From NCBI GenBank assembly GCA_949752745.1, contig OX457028.1, forward strand, positions 27,430,645 to 27,494,644: a stretch of DNA of 64,000 nt, read 5' to 3'. This stretch comes from Protula sp. h YS-2021 (taxonomy: Eukaryota > Annelida > Polychaeta > Sabellida > Serpulidae). Each line of letters begins with the position of its first letter. The first letter of the stretch is position 1. The position numbers and the translations under genes are program-made. Shown here in pieces: positions 11,588-23,506 of the stretch. The notes under the pieces are model-generated. The model was not told the origin of the DNA and made no database searches. It was given only the letters and a program-made list of their open reading frames with translations.

Positions 11588-12649
11588 CAGGGTTGGGTTT
11601 CTTCCAGTCCAAAAGGTATTTCTTCCGGACAGTGGAAGAAACCTGGAAGAAATGTTTTTTTCCTGAAGAAACTGGACAAAACTATAAAAACTAAAATCAC
11701 AACTGGAAGCTCATTTTATTGTCATACAATCAAGTTGTATCCAGGGAGCAATATACACATACATATCATTACTATTTATTTACAACAAATTTGTCCACAA
11801 CAGATCAATAGCCAAGCTCCTTTTCACCCCTCAACATTCTGTAACAAAACACTGGTTTTGATGCTTTATCGTTGCCTAAGCGATCTCTAACTTTACTGTG
11901 AATAGCGCCAAAACTTGAAAACGTTCACTCAATCGAAGCGGACGACGGTGATGACGACAGAAGGTGTACAGCCAGTTCTGCAAATTCTAAGATGCTTCTG
12001 CTGCTTTTTGCACCTTTCCACCACGTAATTTGGGAATTCAAACAGGGCCTCATACACTTAAAATAGGTTTGGGTAACATCCGAAGTTGGTGCAAATTAAG
12101 CACACGAATCCACACCCTTCATTATCTCAGAAGATTACAGTCAGTGGCGTGCTGTAGTATTTTAGACACCCTCTGGAATAGATGGGTTTTCTTTTGACAT
12201 TGAGTGTGCAATGGTTTGTATAAATGGCCTTCCCTTTTAATGCTGAGTAACACATTGGCTGAGCTTAAAGACAAAGACAAGGCTAACTCAAACAACAGGT
12301 CTATTAGTAGGGGTGGTGAGTATGATTAGGCTAGAAAACTGACCAATGGATTTTGTGGCATATGCCATATAAGGCACAGTGTATAATGCAAACAAACGTT
12401 GAACTGAGCAGATACCCTATTGTGTAGCTAAACCCCACCTGCTGACTTACTAATTGCAGTTAAGGGTGTGTAATCACTCCATATAAAAACTCAGGATGAC
12501 TTAATATGCACAAAAAATAGCGTCCAAAATAGCCTGTTAGTTTCTTCCAGTTTTGTCCACTTTTGGCGTGGAAAAAAGTATTTCCTCCGGACCGTTCAAA
12601 CCAGGTTTTTCCACTGTTTTTTCACCTTGGAAGAAATCCGCCAACCCTG
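11588..12649. mobile_element. hAT-superfamily transposon relic nested in element A
   Basis: The ends are inverted: CAGGGTTGGG on the left and CCAACCCTG on the right, with further inverted similarity inward (GTTTCTTCCAG against CTTGGAAGAAAT, and CTGGACAAAACT against AGTTTTGTCCAC). The flanks TCCACTGC (11580-11587) and CCCACTGC (12650-12657) form an 8-bp target duplication with one mismatch. CAGGG ends and 8-bp duplications are hAT hallmarks. The interior keeps the C-terminal part of a hAT transposase on minus. Confidence 0.8.
11829..12023 (-). pseudogene. hAT transposase C-terminal (dimerisation) fragment
   Basis: Read from 12023 on minus it gives WWKGAKSSRSILEFAELAV, then HLLSSSPSSASIE, a TGA stop (11927-11925), then TFSSFGAIHSKVRDRLGN and PVFCYRML. 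This is the hAT C-terminal signature (W-W, LAxxLLSxPxSSAxxER-xFS, IHSKxRNRLG). The stop replaces the conserved Arg after Glu. Upstream transposase parts, including the DDE core, are not recognisable in the rest of the element. Confidence 0.78.
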
Positions 12650-12659
12650 CCCACTGCGT

Positions 12660-13245
12660 GGTGGACCCAGGACAGTCCGGAAGTCGTCCCGTCGCATGCT
12701 CGAACTGTGAAAGTGTCTATATCCGACTTGTGTTGACATGTGATAGAGCTGCATGATGCGCACCTCAACGCACTGTCAACTCGTGACATGCACGATCCGC
12801 TGTGTGGTTGATCCTCGACAGTATCTACTTCTCAGAGTCTCGTCCGTTGTGTGTTCGACCTGTGACAGGTACAACCCGTCACATGAGAGAGCCATGGCAG
12901 TCACGAGCAGTTGCACGGTCAACCCGTAACAGACAAAACCCGTTAAGTAGACTACCCGTGAAAGTCACGACGCGTGACACAACCTGCTGCGTGCTAGACT
13001 CGTGACATTTGCTAGTCGATGCATGGTCGAGCCGTGACAAACACGACATGAGGCATGCTCCACCCAAAAGGTGGTCATCCAACACACCAACGACCGAACA
13101 TGACTGTCACACGCGACCGTGGCATGCATGAGTCGACAAATTTACGATCCATTTACGTAGCAGCTGACATTGTGGCAACCGTGACAATGGCGAGTCGTAA
13201 CAACATTGTATGGAAAACAACCACAACGTCACTGTGACAACGCAT
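12660..13245. repeat. CGTGACA-rich right terminal region of element A
   Basis: It carries many degenerate copies of CCCGTGACAGTCACG-like words and ACTCGTGACAT. The same vocabulary fills 44700-44965 at the matching end of element B. Chance ORFs here reflect the repeat, not a gene. Confidence 0.5.
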
Positions 13246-13250
13246 TATAA

Positions 13251-13942
13251 ATACGGCAACGGTTTAAACCTGTTTAAAGTTTGTGGTACTATCCTGCAAA
13301 TTATGTAAGGATCTTTGCAGATTATGTAATAAACAAAAACAATATTTAGTGTAAATGCTAAAGGAGTATTGGTTGTCTCTGAAACATAAGGTAAGACAAA
13401 TTCTATATAAGCTCGTTTATTTCAATATATTTTGCTTTGTTTGTTACAGGTGAGATCTAAATGGTCTGTGCTGAAGAACGGGATAAATCTGAGACTGTTA
13501 TTATATATGAACCTCTTGAGTATAATATAGAATAATAATATCGTCCATAAAACAGAATTAAATGATATGTTTGCAAAACAGTTACCCACTGATTATTCCC
13601 GAAAGGAACACTAATCTTTGTCCATTATGTAAGGACGTAAACAAACAATTCAAAATTTTACAGCCTTGTAAAATGTTATCTGATAATGCCAGCAGAAAAT
13701 AATTAAATACTATTATTTACTGATTTGTTGCTACATATTTTCATGACAGCTTTTGTTCTTGCATACATGAAATGAATAAATAATGCATTTGAGAATGTTC
13801 TTTTACACCAGACCGTAATAATGGCTTCTTTAGTGTCTCTCAAGTTTTGAAATAATTTTACAATATATATAAATATATATAGTTAGGCAGTTGGATTAAC
13901 GCGACGACCAGATATTTTAGGAAAATACACCATGTACTGCTT
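13251..13942. other. Downstream flank of the minus TRPV-like gene
   Basis: AT-rich DNA just past the channel stop codon, presumably including its 3' untranslated region. No polyadenylation signal could be chosen with confidence. No other gene is seen. Confidence 0.5.
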
Positions 13943-15640
13943 CTATTTCACTGTAGGAATTTTAAGGTCAACGTCCAACAGAGGCATCCGAAAGTAAAAC
14001 CGATCGCCTACTTGCACAACGGCTAGGTTTTGTATGCGTTGTTTTTTTAGTAAATTTTCTATTCTGTTTCCTAAGCAAGGTATAGTTGAAAGCAATCGCT
14101 CCAAGTAGATTGTATTGGCACAGTTTTCCACGCGGTAGTTCGTCAGTTCATTGGTCCGAATGTTTGTGTAGGAATCGCTCATCATAGCTATGAGAATATT
14201 GAAAAGAATAATTGTACAAATTGCCACGTAGATCACATATAGAGTAGTAATATTCGTAGTTGGACTATCGACGTCTTCAAAAAATTTAACTTCCGCTGTA
14301 TCGTCATACATTTCTTCGGTGTTTAGAAACATTCCAAATACATAAAAAGCTACGTCAAAAAAATTGTTGTAATATGATGTTACAACCACAGAAACTTGGA
14401 ACAAAGCGTAAAATGCATACGAAAAGGCCAGTAACGGGAAAATATAGACAAACATAACGATAGACAGATCGTGAAGAAATATATAGATGACTGTTACAAT
14501 AAAGATGTTCATTGCGGTGAAAGCTCGTAGAAACGTAATAGAGTATATCCAACCACAGAACAAGGCGTATCCCAAAACGTAGACTTGATTTTTGTCCGCA
14601 TCACTATAGTAAACATACCACGTAAACGTAAGAGCACAGAACACTATGCCTAACACACGAAAAACATCAATGCTGGACAAGAATATTTTGACTATATCTA
14701 CGTATGATTTCCAGCACCTGTAAATAGTATGAAGACACGTATTTTCTTGTCCCTGTTTTGTTCTTTGCCCAAAGCAGCATGCGCTGTTGTTTTCAGATGT
14801 AGAATTAGTGCCCTGAGATTTTGAAGCCGCCGCTTTAATTTTAAAAACCGTATTGAACAAAAAAGATATGACAAAGTATAGGGCCATTAAGCCAGGCCAT
14901 ACGAGAAACCATGCGTAATTATCATTCGGCTTGTAATTTGAGTACTTTTGTGTACTGTCTTTTGTGTTGTTTCGCCAAACTTTACGAATATCTCGAGATG
15001 CAATGACAAGAAAACTAGACATATAGGTAATATGGCATACGAGCATTATGACGTAAATCACTTTTATCAGGCTACCATTCGAATAGTCAACGATAAGATA
15101 TTTCATTGGGGTTGCATCAAGAAGCTTCGTAGCTAAGGATTTCTCTTTCATTTCAACCACCATTTCCAAGCACGATGTTTGAGATGTATTTTCAGTGCTG
15201 CTTTGGTCTTTTTCTGCAGATGTTGCATGTTGGTTTTCATCCATGGGATAAATTGCATTTTTATTTTCAAACTTTGGTTGTTTGTTTACAGCTTTTTCTT
15301 CCTGTTTCTTAGATGCTGTTTCGCCGTCTCTTTGTTTTACGACAGTGTTCCAACAGCAAGTTTCAGGCATTAGATTTGTCACATCGAATACGCAAACGTC
15401 ATAATCCGCTGTTACTTTATAGATTCCTTCTAAAGAAAATACATACTGTAAGAAGCCCACTGAGCCAACTTGATGAGCGTACTGAATCACGCCATATCCA
15501 TGCTGATTCAAATACCCCTCTAAGAGGAGAATTGCGGCTGCTTTCTTAACATCGACAATAGATTGGTCGCTCTCAGGAAATGCAATAAACTGAACCCGGC
15601 AGTACCACTCCAGTGCCTCTTCCATCAGTAGGTGCACTAC
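13943..15640 (-). CDS. Terminal exon of the minus TRPV-like gene: pre-S1 linker, S1-S6, TRP helix
   Basis: Residues 230-794, uninterrupted by introns. The pre-S1 part has VCVFDVTNLMPET and CLEMVV, then LLDATPMKYLI, matching the TRPV order SLYDLTN, VLEII, MLxxEPLxxLL. Approximate membrane spans are S1 421-443, S2 473-497, S3 553-575, S4 580-601, S5 621-643 and S6 694-718. S4 to S5 (CGWIYSITFLRAF, then FLHDLSIVMFVYIF) follows the TRPV pattern. S6 ends FNILIAMMSDSY, followed by a TRP helix with YRVENCANTIYLERLL. The pore loop (FDVAFYVFGMFLNTEEMY) lacks the usual G-M-G-D or IIDGP filter. An acceptor (TTTTCAAG) precedes codon GTA at 15640, so the true exon starts just before the apparent GTG start. 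Confidence 0.88.
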   Translation of the reverse strand, partial: VVHLLMEEALEWYCRVQFIAFPESDQSIVDVKKAAAILLLEGYLNQHGYGVIQYAHQVGSVGFLQYVFSLEGIYKVTADYDVCVFDVTNLMPETCCWNTVVKQRDGETASKKQEEKAVNKQPKFENKNAIYPMDENQHATSAEKDQSSTENTSQTSCLEMVVEMKEKSLATKLLDATPMKYLIVDYSNGSLIKVIYVIMLVCHITYMSSFLVIASRDIRKVWRNNTKDSTQKYSNYKPNDNYAWFLVWPGLMALYFVISFLFNTVFKIKAAASKSQGTNSTSENNSACCFGQRTKQGQENTCLHTIYRCWKSYVDIVKIFLSSIDVFRVLGIVFCALTFTWYVYYSDADKNQVYVLGYALFCGWIYSITFLRAFTAMNIFIVTVIYIFLHDLSIVMFVYIFPLLAFSYAFYALFQVSVVVTSYYNNFFDVAFYVFGMFLNTEEMYDDTAEVKFFEDVDSPTTNITTLYVIYVAICTIILFNILIAMMSDSYTNIRTNELTNYRVENCANTIYLERLLSTIPCLGNRIENLLKKQRIQNLAVVQVGDRFYFRMPLLDVDLKIPTVK

Positions 15641-18600
15641 CTTGAAAACAAATGTTTTAAAATTATTATGACACAGCTAGCAAATTCATATGTATAACAA
15701 TGCTAAACTGTATTCGTTTTACTCATTATATCTCGGCCGCATTGTGGGAGACATTGATTACATTGGTATTTCCGTCCAGCCATTTTTCCCTCCTTCTGGC
15801 CGGGGATAATTATTGTATGGTTTGCAATGTAGCTTTAGACAGCAGTGATCAATCTTGATGAAACTTTCTAGAAACTTTCTTTATACAATCGCCCAGGGAT
15901 TATTAACTTTTGATGACGCTGGCCTAAACGGTTAGGTCAGAAGACGCCAAAATGTTCAAGCAGCTGATAGACGTTTTGTTTACAGAGTAACTTTTCATTT
16001 CTATGCCCAATGTTTTAAAACTTTCTGGACATTATCGCAGCCTGGTGACTTTCATTTTAATATAATCTTTAAACTATATTTTTTCGCACTGCAGCTGCTC
16101 AATGACATTATCACCATGTGGATAGTACTATGTATTGTCCTATTGTTCCCGGGAAATCGATGATTGTAGCTAATACATGTCACCTAACAAAAGTCTTAAA
16201 AATTCTCTATGACTTATAAAAAATGTGAAAAATCACACAAGTCCCAGAAAATATCGCGATACAATTATGTTAGTACTGTGAAAAGACGTAAAGGCACAAT
16301 AAAAAACCAGTAAGTCCAATGCTGCAAACTGCTAAATACCAATATTATTTGATCAAAGACACACGAGCATTTATCTCAGTGCTGCACGAAATACAAACCT
16401 ACCACCGTACCTATGACAGTACAGTATGGTTAATTGTACCAATACCTCTCAGTAGTTCATGCCATGATATTTAATACTCTTTCAGTATCCCTATATTTCA
16501 TGTTACCAAGTTTTTTCTTTGGCAAGATTTGAACAGAGTGGAAATACGTCTATTAAACGAGAATTTCCAAGTTCCACTGAAAATTGAACGTTTCTCCAAT
16601 ATCCAAGCAACGTCGAATGTTCTATGGAATTTTGAAATTCTCGATTTCTTAACGCCAGTACGACATCGATTTCGTAATTTCTAGTAAGGCGTCATTCTTA
16701 CTTCCCTTTCAGACATTTTACCTATGCGTTTTTGATTCCAGATCATGATGAGTTACCACCGTCTGCACAACGCAGTGTGTTTATTTGGATCTTTTAATCA
16801 TCGAAGTCTGACCTCGTTTCAATGCTGTTCCTCCGACGTTATTCGTATTTTACTTTTGCCCTGATTGCTTTCGATGGGTGGGCGTACTCGACGTGTACAC
16901 AACGTCGTATGTTTGCTTTGATATTTTAAGGGATGTATTTCGCCCATATTCTATAGGGGTTTAACCAAATTGATCATTTTTGTTTTGCTTTTGTAAATTA
17001 TTTATTACCCGTTGGATGAATTTCTTTGAAGGGACAACAGTAAACTAAAGGGGGAGGAGGGGGGCTGCAAACATGTACAAACCTTGCGTGTTCATGACTT
17101 TTTAAACGAAGTAAATTGGAGTACAAAGTTAAAAAAGAAAATGTAATCATGTTGAAGCAAACTCTCTCACCCTTAGATTTCATTATTAAATGCGAAATGG
17201 CAAAGTTAATTTAAAAAACACATGTCACGGATGCAACTCAAAATACTCCAATAGTAGGGTAGAAATGACAGTTCTACAACACCCCCTCCCCCACTATATT
17301 ATGTCAGAACCCCCTCTCCCCAGGACATGCTATGTCAGCCCCCACTCGGTAGGAAAATTTTTGTGATTACAGCATATTTATACGTTTCAGACAAATCTGA
17401 TCATTTTTGGTTTTTGGACCACCCTAGGTAGGAAAATTTTATGATTTTTGGATAGTTATCCGTTTGAGACAATTACTTTTTTCCTCCCGACTCCCCCCCC
17501 CCCCCGGAACGAAAATTTTGTGATTTTTGCATATTTATCCGTTTCAGACGATTCTGAACATTTTTGGTTTATGAACCCCTCCCGTGGGAAATTATTACAT
17601 AAAGACAACAACCAACAACAACAACAACAACAGACATCACTTCATGACGTCACTTCCAGTCAGCGATAACACCAGTTTTTTTTCTTTTTGTTTTCTATTA
17701 TTTATGCCAATTTGATTTCCAAGTTGCCAATTTCGTAGGGAGATGTCACACTCGATGTTAGACACACTATGTCCTAATATGTTTAGAAATCACTTTACCA
17801 CATGTTTGAATGAGCTTGCCATTCGAACACATGTTTGAATGGGAGCGGTTTTCCTACATAACCAACCAAAGAAAAAATATATATATCAAATAAACATACA
17901 TAACTAAGAATTTCACTTACCTCAATTTTTCACTTCCGATCTTCCAACAACCAGTCTACCAACAACCAACCAACCAACAACAACCAACCAAACAAACAAC
18001 CAAACAAACAACCAACAACAATTAACCAACTAACCAACAACAATTAACCAACCAACCAACCAACAACAACAACCACCAACCAAGCAATCAACAACAATCA
18101 ATCACAGCCAATAACAACCAACCAACCAACCAACCAACCAACCAACCAACCAACCAACCAACCAACAAAACCAACCAAGCAACCAATCAACAAACCAAAT
18201 CAACGCTGAACGTTTTAGTGAGAGAATGGTTCAAATCGGTCAAGTAGTTTTTAAGTTATGCACTGTTAAAGTTGTTATGCTAGCCATATGACAAAATAAT
18301 TTCCAACGGGGGGGGGGGGGGGGAGAGGGGGGGTTCAAAAATCCAAAATGTTCAGAATTGTCTGAAACGATTGGATATGCAAAAAAACAAAATTTCAAAA
18401 TTTTCCCACGGGGGGGGGGGGGGGGGGGATCAGGAGGTAAAAAAAACAAAAATGTTCAGAATCGTCTGAAACGTGTAAATATGCGAAAACCACAAAATTT
18501 TCCTACCGAGGGGAGGGGGGATTATTCGGGAGGGCAAAACACCAAAAATGTTCAGAATCGTCTGAAACGGATAAATAAGCAAAAATCACAAAATTTTCCT

Positions 18601-21600
18601 ACCGAGGGGGGGGGGGGGGGGGGGGGGGTTGGTTTCCAAAAACCAAAAATGTTCAGAATTGTCTCAAATGGATAAATATGCTGAAATCACAAACTTTTCA
18701 TACCGAGGAGGGGGGGGGGGGTCTGACATAGTATTTCCTAGGGGGTGGGGGTGGGGGTGTTGTAGAACTGTCATTTCTCCCCTACTTCCAATCCTAAAAC
18801 AAAATGTAGCCAGGCACTTACATTAAGAACTGTTGGTGCGCAGTTTTTGCCCACCCCCCCCCCCCCCAACCCCACTTTATTCGACGAGCGCAGTTCCAAC
18901 ACATCCCACTCCCCTTTAAGCTAAACGCGGAGTACTGAAAATGCCTCGTTTTGATTGAAATTGTAATTCCGCGGGGACCGCACATATGCCACCATGTGGC
19001 CACCCCCCCCCCCCCCCCCCTCTGGCTTGATCTCAGATATGTTAACATAATGTGCATGTAGCGGGGAGACAGGTATTTTATGTTTACAAAAGTAAGGCCC
19101 CTTATCAAATTTAAAAGTGTTGTATACTCTACAGCTACACTGCTGCAGATTTGCACTGATGTACAAGTTATAAAATAAGCTTAAATCTCGTGCAAGAAGA
19201 AATTTTCTATGTGAATGGCACAACTGAGGAAAAACTTAAGAAAGAAAGAAATAATACTTGTACAGCGAAAACCGTGAAGTAAGCTAGGATTGACAACCTT
19301 GAGATAAGGTTTGGTAAGCTCAGGTTGAGAGCCTATCTCCCTGGCTAAGATATGCAAAGCTGTGTCTCCTTCTCTGTTTTGGGCACCAAGATCTGGATCA
19401 TAGCTAAAGGAAAAAACGTGAACATTCATGTAGGTGTGCTTAACATTTTAGAACAATTTTTTTTAGTGAAATGGCGTCTACTGAAACATATAAACATGAT
19501 GTCTAAGGCTGTGTCCATTAAGAATGTTTTGATTAACTACGTTATACGTAAATAAGTTATTAAAAATTTCACATTTTTATGAAACTATAAACCGTAATTT
19601 TGTACTTTCACCAAGGTTAATATTTAATGAAACTTACAGAATAGAAACTTGATGCCCCTTCTGTATGAGGTCATTTTCAATTCGTTTGAAAAAATCTGGA
19701 GTTAACATTTTTCAAGGAGTACCTATATTTATTCACTTGTCCTGTTATAACGGAGCACCTTAGCAGGACCACCTTTTTACCTTTATAAAGTGCTCTATGT
19801 TTCTAGAATAAAACTTCGACAATATTTCTTAGTAACTAGACCCTCAGAGAGACACGACTCCCCGTGTAGGTAGGGTGACCCTGGAAATCGGTACTAAGGT
19901 CGCTTTTTAAAAAGTACCATACTACTACCACTTTCATCACGTTATTTTCACAGTTCTGACATTTTTTATTTTTAAATTTCGACAAAAGTTTAGTTTTATA
20001 TTTTAAAAAGGTATTTTGGCAATTTTATGTATATGTATATGTATAACGTTGGGAAAAAGAGTACTATCGGTGATAACTTTTTAATGATTATAGAGTTATA
20101 AACCGTGTATTAACTTTTTAATGTACATATAGTTATAAAGGTATCATATTGAACTTTTACTTTTAAATGCAATTTTTATTATTGAAATAAAATTTAAATG
20201 CAGCTTGAAAAGTATGTTACCTGAACAGTGCCTTCATGTGCTGAGCCTTGCCCAGCCGAGCGCAGACATGAAGTAAAGTGTCCCCGTCGTTATTCCTACT
20301 CTTCAGCATATCTAGCCACGTAAAATATAAAAATAAGATGCAAGCAAGAATTCTAAGGAAATTAAAAAAATGAGATGTAAGCAAAAATTCTGAGGAAAAA
20401 ATAAAAATAGGATGTAAGCAAGAATTCTAAGGAGAATGCACACAAGTTAAACTATGTTGATTGCAATGGAAAAGAAAAGAGGAACATCAATGCAATATCA
20501 TGTACTAAACAAAAGAAAAAACAAAAAAAAAACAAAAAAAAAAACAACAGCAACAAAAACTAAAAAAAAACAGGATACAAAATTTGAAAGCAGTTTAAAA
20601 ACAATTCCGAGTGTAGTGGAATTATTATTTTAAATGCCGGGGTGGGGAGGGGGGCGGGCACTCACGTACCGACCGGTTCCTATGCGTGACCATGTCAATT
20701 TAAACCGAGCCCTAAACGTGGAGTGCTGCTTTTTGGAATAATATAATGTTTCAGTTCCAAAAGACCTTCCCCCACCTTTTTATACAGAAACTCGGAGTAC
20801 TAAATGAAAATCACTCCCATTTTAAAATGAAATCCCGAAAACCCCACAGACCGCGTCTGTCCCCAAATTTACCTCTCCCTTTCCCTCCTTGTTTGGACAC
20901 CCATGGTAACACATTTGACACCAAGCCCCCCCCCCCCCCCCCCTCGATTTAAATGCTACTGCTCAGATGTTAAAAAAGACTCTTTTTATGTCTCCAATAT
21001 GATGGGGATACTTTACTTAGTTTTATTAAAATATTTTCCATAGCAAAGTACTACATTCTTTGTTTTAATTTGCGCCTTGTAGGATAGGCATACAGCAACA
21101 AACATAAAAATGTTCCGTTTTTTTTTAACGGTAACGACAATGACAACGAAAATATTTTGATTTGCGAATGACAGAAGACTGAACACTTGTTTTGTTATGA
21201 TATTACCTTGTCTTTTATTTGTATCTAACAAGCTCAGTATGTCATAAAACACATGGTCCTTTTCCTCGTTTCTGTGTAGGGCAGCGTGCAGTACGGTATC
21301 TCCGGTATCGTTTTTGCCATATAGGTCTAGTACATTTGTCTGTTAGATATGAGAAAAGAAATAAGACATATGTTTCTATATAAACGACATAATAAATTTA
21401 ACATTACATGGTATCGTTTAAATCACTTGGAGATAACTAACTAACTAAATATGTATATAATTGTTAACAAATGGCATATATTTATTGCATATATTTAATT
21501 AGAGACTTCGGAAATTGGAATTAAATTAAGTATATTTAGAATGCACCGAATCATTTTTTTAAATTCAGAGATACATTATTTCTTATTGAATTAAACGTAC

Positions 21601-23506
21601 ACATATTTTATGAAAATGAATAAGATACAGCTAAAATGATTAAAGATATGTCTCAGTATTTAGTGATATGTTCAAACCAATAAGCCACCAGACAAGTGTC
21701 CACCGGACTCCTGTCCACCAGAGTACTGTCCACAGGACTACTGCCCATGGGACGACCGGCCATCACATAAATGGAAAGCCCACATAACTAGCCACCAAAT
21801 AATATTTTTATGAAATATTTTGTTATATTCCAAGTACATATATTTTTCTACTACAGTTCTGAGCGGTTGATGTAAAAGAACCAGATTTTGAACACGCAAG
21901 AACAGTGCAATAAGGGTACAAAATCGTGTTAAAATAAATGTGTCACGGGTAGTTAGGGATTAAGATTGTATGCACGGGGTTTGGTGTTTTAGCAACTGCA
22001 TGGCATTTTTGGGACTGAGCCAAGGTCCTGATCAATCCGAAGCCAATAAAGCCGGATTAGTATTAGGATTTTGTTCTGTAGTTTTTTTTAAGTCCCCAGA
22101 CTATGGAATGCCATTTTAACATTAAATACAATTTTTGATATCAAAATAGAACTTAAGATATCAATAAATCAATGTACATCTCATTAATTTATATTTTGAT
22201 ACTAAGAATTGCATTTTAGGTGGCAAAAATTAATTGTTGATATCAAAACATCAAATTTTACAAATTCAAAAAAAATTGGGAGCCACAAATTTGCATAAAA
22301 TTTAACGTGAAACAGAAAACTATACATTAATGTTTAAGATGTTTTGTGTGCATAGTGTAGCCATAACCCAGCATGCATTTGTTATCTCTGTCAACGACCG
22401 TATTTATAGTCCCTTTTAGTTGCTCAACATAGCAGTTTACCAGGAAATAAAATCGGGGTGCGGGGTGCGGTGGAAAGTGGGGTCGGGCGGAATGGGTGTC
22501 ACTCATCTATGTGATATGGCAAGGGCTGAAATTCATTAATTTTCCAATATTAAATCGCATTGAAATCGCATCAAAGAATAACATGGCTGTAGCTTGCCTA
22601 GTAAAAAAAAACCTGGGTAAAACGATTTTCAGAAAACTTTACCACATTCAAGGTCTCGAAAAAAAGTAGTTTGTAGATCTACCTTGTTGATCCGTATAAA
22701 AAGAGTACAGTAACACCTTCTGTAAAGGCTACATACAAGTCGGGATGAAAAGACGTACAGTCAATATGTTTTGTGGTATCCATCTCCAGACATGGAAAAG
22801 AGAGATACAGTAAAACCTATCTGTACCGAACATCTCCAGTATCAGGAGACCATACAAAGACAAAGTATATAATGGCTGTAACTATATTTTAGGTAATGAG
22901 TGTGATAGTATATTTGTGTAAAAAGATTGGTTTCGCGTTCGAAGGTGCGCTCATATTAAAGACCGGAGGGGCAAGGCTTTTGCAAAAAAAAAAAAAACTC
23001 TCATTGATGAATTGGTTAGTGATGTAGGGTCCACTTTCTAAACCCGGATAAACAGATAGGGAGTAAAACAGAAACCCATTAAACTTGTTTGTAGTGATCG
23101 TCTTCCGTACCTTGCGTTTGAATTCTTAAATGTCAGTTACAAAACTTACCGAATTCGATGCATCAGTCGTATTTTTTCCAGCTTCAGCTAATTTCTTGAA
23201 CTTTTCCACGTCACCTAGTCGAGCACACATATGCAGCGGGAAATGACTGCCCACAAGCGCCACATTTCCGCCACTTTTTGAGCCATATTTCTCGTACAGC
23301 TTCAGCACAGTTTCCAGTCTCTGACTACCCATCAAAGCTATTGTCCAAAGCGACCTGCCATCCTCACTGGTACTCCAAAAATGTCTGGGATTGGCTTCAA
23401 ATAATGCTTTAACTGCGTCTAAGTTCCCATTTTCTAAACAAGTTTCAATTTTCTTAAATGTTTCTCCCATATCGAGCAAGTGAATGGTCTCCTCACTCAT
23501 TTCCAT
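13943..23506 (-). CDS. TRPV-like cation channel, five coding exons
   Basis: Exons on minus are 23506-23150, 21339-21207, 20311-20221, 19403-19298 and 15640-13943. Every intron has GT/AG ends and the phases (0, 1, 2, 0) agree, giving 794 residues. The ATG at 23506 is chosen because an in-frame TGA lies just upstream. Residues about 18-229 form degenerate ankyrin repeats, with one cytosolic repeat per small exon (NDTGDTVLHAAL, NNDGDTLLHVCARLG, NREGDTALHILARE). The last exon holds the pre-S1 linker and all six membrane segments. Family knowledge: TRPV channels are tetrameric plasma-membrane cation channels gated by heat, stretch or ligands. The gene lies head to head with a paralogue on plus whose ATG is 5 kb away. 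The orthology group (vanilloid, Nanchung or Inactive type) cannot be decided from the sequence alone. Confidence 0.87.
17255..18785. repeat. Long inverted repeat (foldback element) with tandem arms
   Basis: The left arm begins AGAAATGACAGTTCTACAAC and the right arm ends with its reverse complement (GTTGTAGAACTGTCATTTCT, near 18753-18775). Both arms are built of units of about 60-80 bp containing a C or G run, a GGAAAATTTTGTGATTTTTG-type phrase, a TATTTATCCGTTTCAGAC-type phrase and CATTTTTGGTTT. Units are direct repeats within an arm and inverted between arms (17.26-17.60 and 18.30-18.79 kb). The centre is microsatellite. No coding capacity is seen. Confidence 0.72.
17935..18190 (+). repeat. 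CCAA/CAACAA microsatellite
   Basis: A long run of CCAACCAACC and CAACAACAA words lies at the centre of the foldback element. Confidence 0.9.
18850..19022. repeat. Poly-C tracts
   Basis: Two cytosine runs (about 18854-18869 and 19003-19020), resembling the homopolymer runs of the nearby foldback arms but outside its matched ends. Confidence 0.7.
19404..20220 (-). other. Intron 3 of the minus TRPV-like gene
   Basis: Bounded by an AG acceptor next to 19403 and a GTAAC donor at 20220-20216. AT-rich; no repeat family or gene recognised. Confidence 0.75.
20312..21206 (-). other. Intron 2 of the minus TRPV-like gene
   Basis: Holds a short tandem repetition of GATGTAAGCAAGAATTCTAAG-like words (20336-20435), an A-rich tract and a C run near 20926-20943. 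No gene. Confidence 0.7.
21340..23149 (-). other. Intron 1 of the minus TRPV-like gene
   Basis: Contains a short repeat of CACCAGACAAGTG/CCACCGGACTCCTGTCCACC-type words (21687-21760), a truncated GATATC-module MITE (22105-22320) and a possible Tigger-like end (CAGTAAAACCTATCTGTACC, 22810). No gene. Confidence 0.7.
22105..22320 (+). mobile_element. Truncated GATATC-module MITE
   Basis: It starts TGGAATGCCATTTTAACATT and continues TTTTTGATATCAAAATAG, then ATATCAATAAATCAATGTAC, the same order as the start of the copy at 30157. It stops after the GGGAGCCACAAATTTGCATA segment, so the far end is missing. Confidence 0.7.

Larger units (their letters stand above)
7540..13250 (-). mobile_element. Degenerate DIRS-like tyrosine-recombinase retroelement (element A)
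   Basis: On minus, in order, it has gag (11.24-10.65 kb), reverse transcriptase (9.88-9.58 kb), RNase H (9.02-8.59 kb) and the start of a tyrosine recombinase (8.42-8.26 kb). This is the gene order of DIRS-type elements. The left terminal region (7610-8035) and the right CGTGACA-rich region (12660-13245) both match element B. All reading frames are broken, and the RT box reads YRADWL, so a catalytic Asp is missing. A 1062-bp hAT element is nested at 11588-12649. The copy is clearly dead. Confidence 0.65.
15641..19297 (-). other. Intron 4 of the minus TRPV-like gene
   Basis: A 3.66-kb intron. The part 15641-17250 shows nothing recognisable. It then holds a foldback element with a CCAA microsatellite core (17255-18785) and G/C homopolymer tracts (18.85-19.02 kb). 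Confidence 0.7.

Noticed and set aside
14948..15549. Plus-strand ORFs inside the minus channel exon
   Set aside because: They are antisense shadows of the TRPV-like terminal exon, which has clear family conservation on minus.
18240..18826. Gly- or Pro-rich ORFs on both strands
   Set aside because: They are translations of G/C homopolymer runs in the foldback arms.
22690..22880. A Tigger-like non-autonomous element
   Set aside because: Only one possible end (CAGTAAAACCTATC) is visible; no matching inverted end or TA duplication could be fixed, so it is mentioned only in the intron entry.
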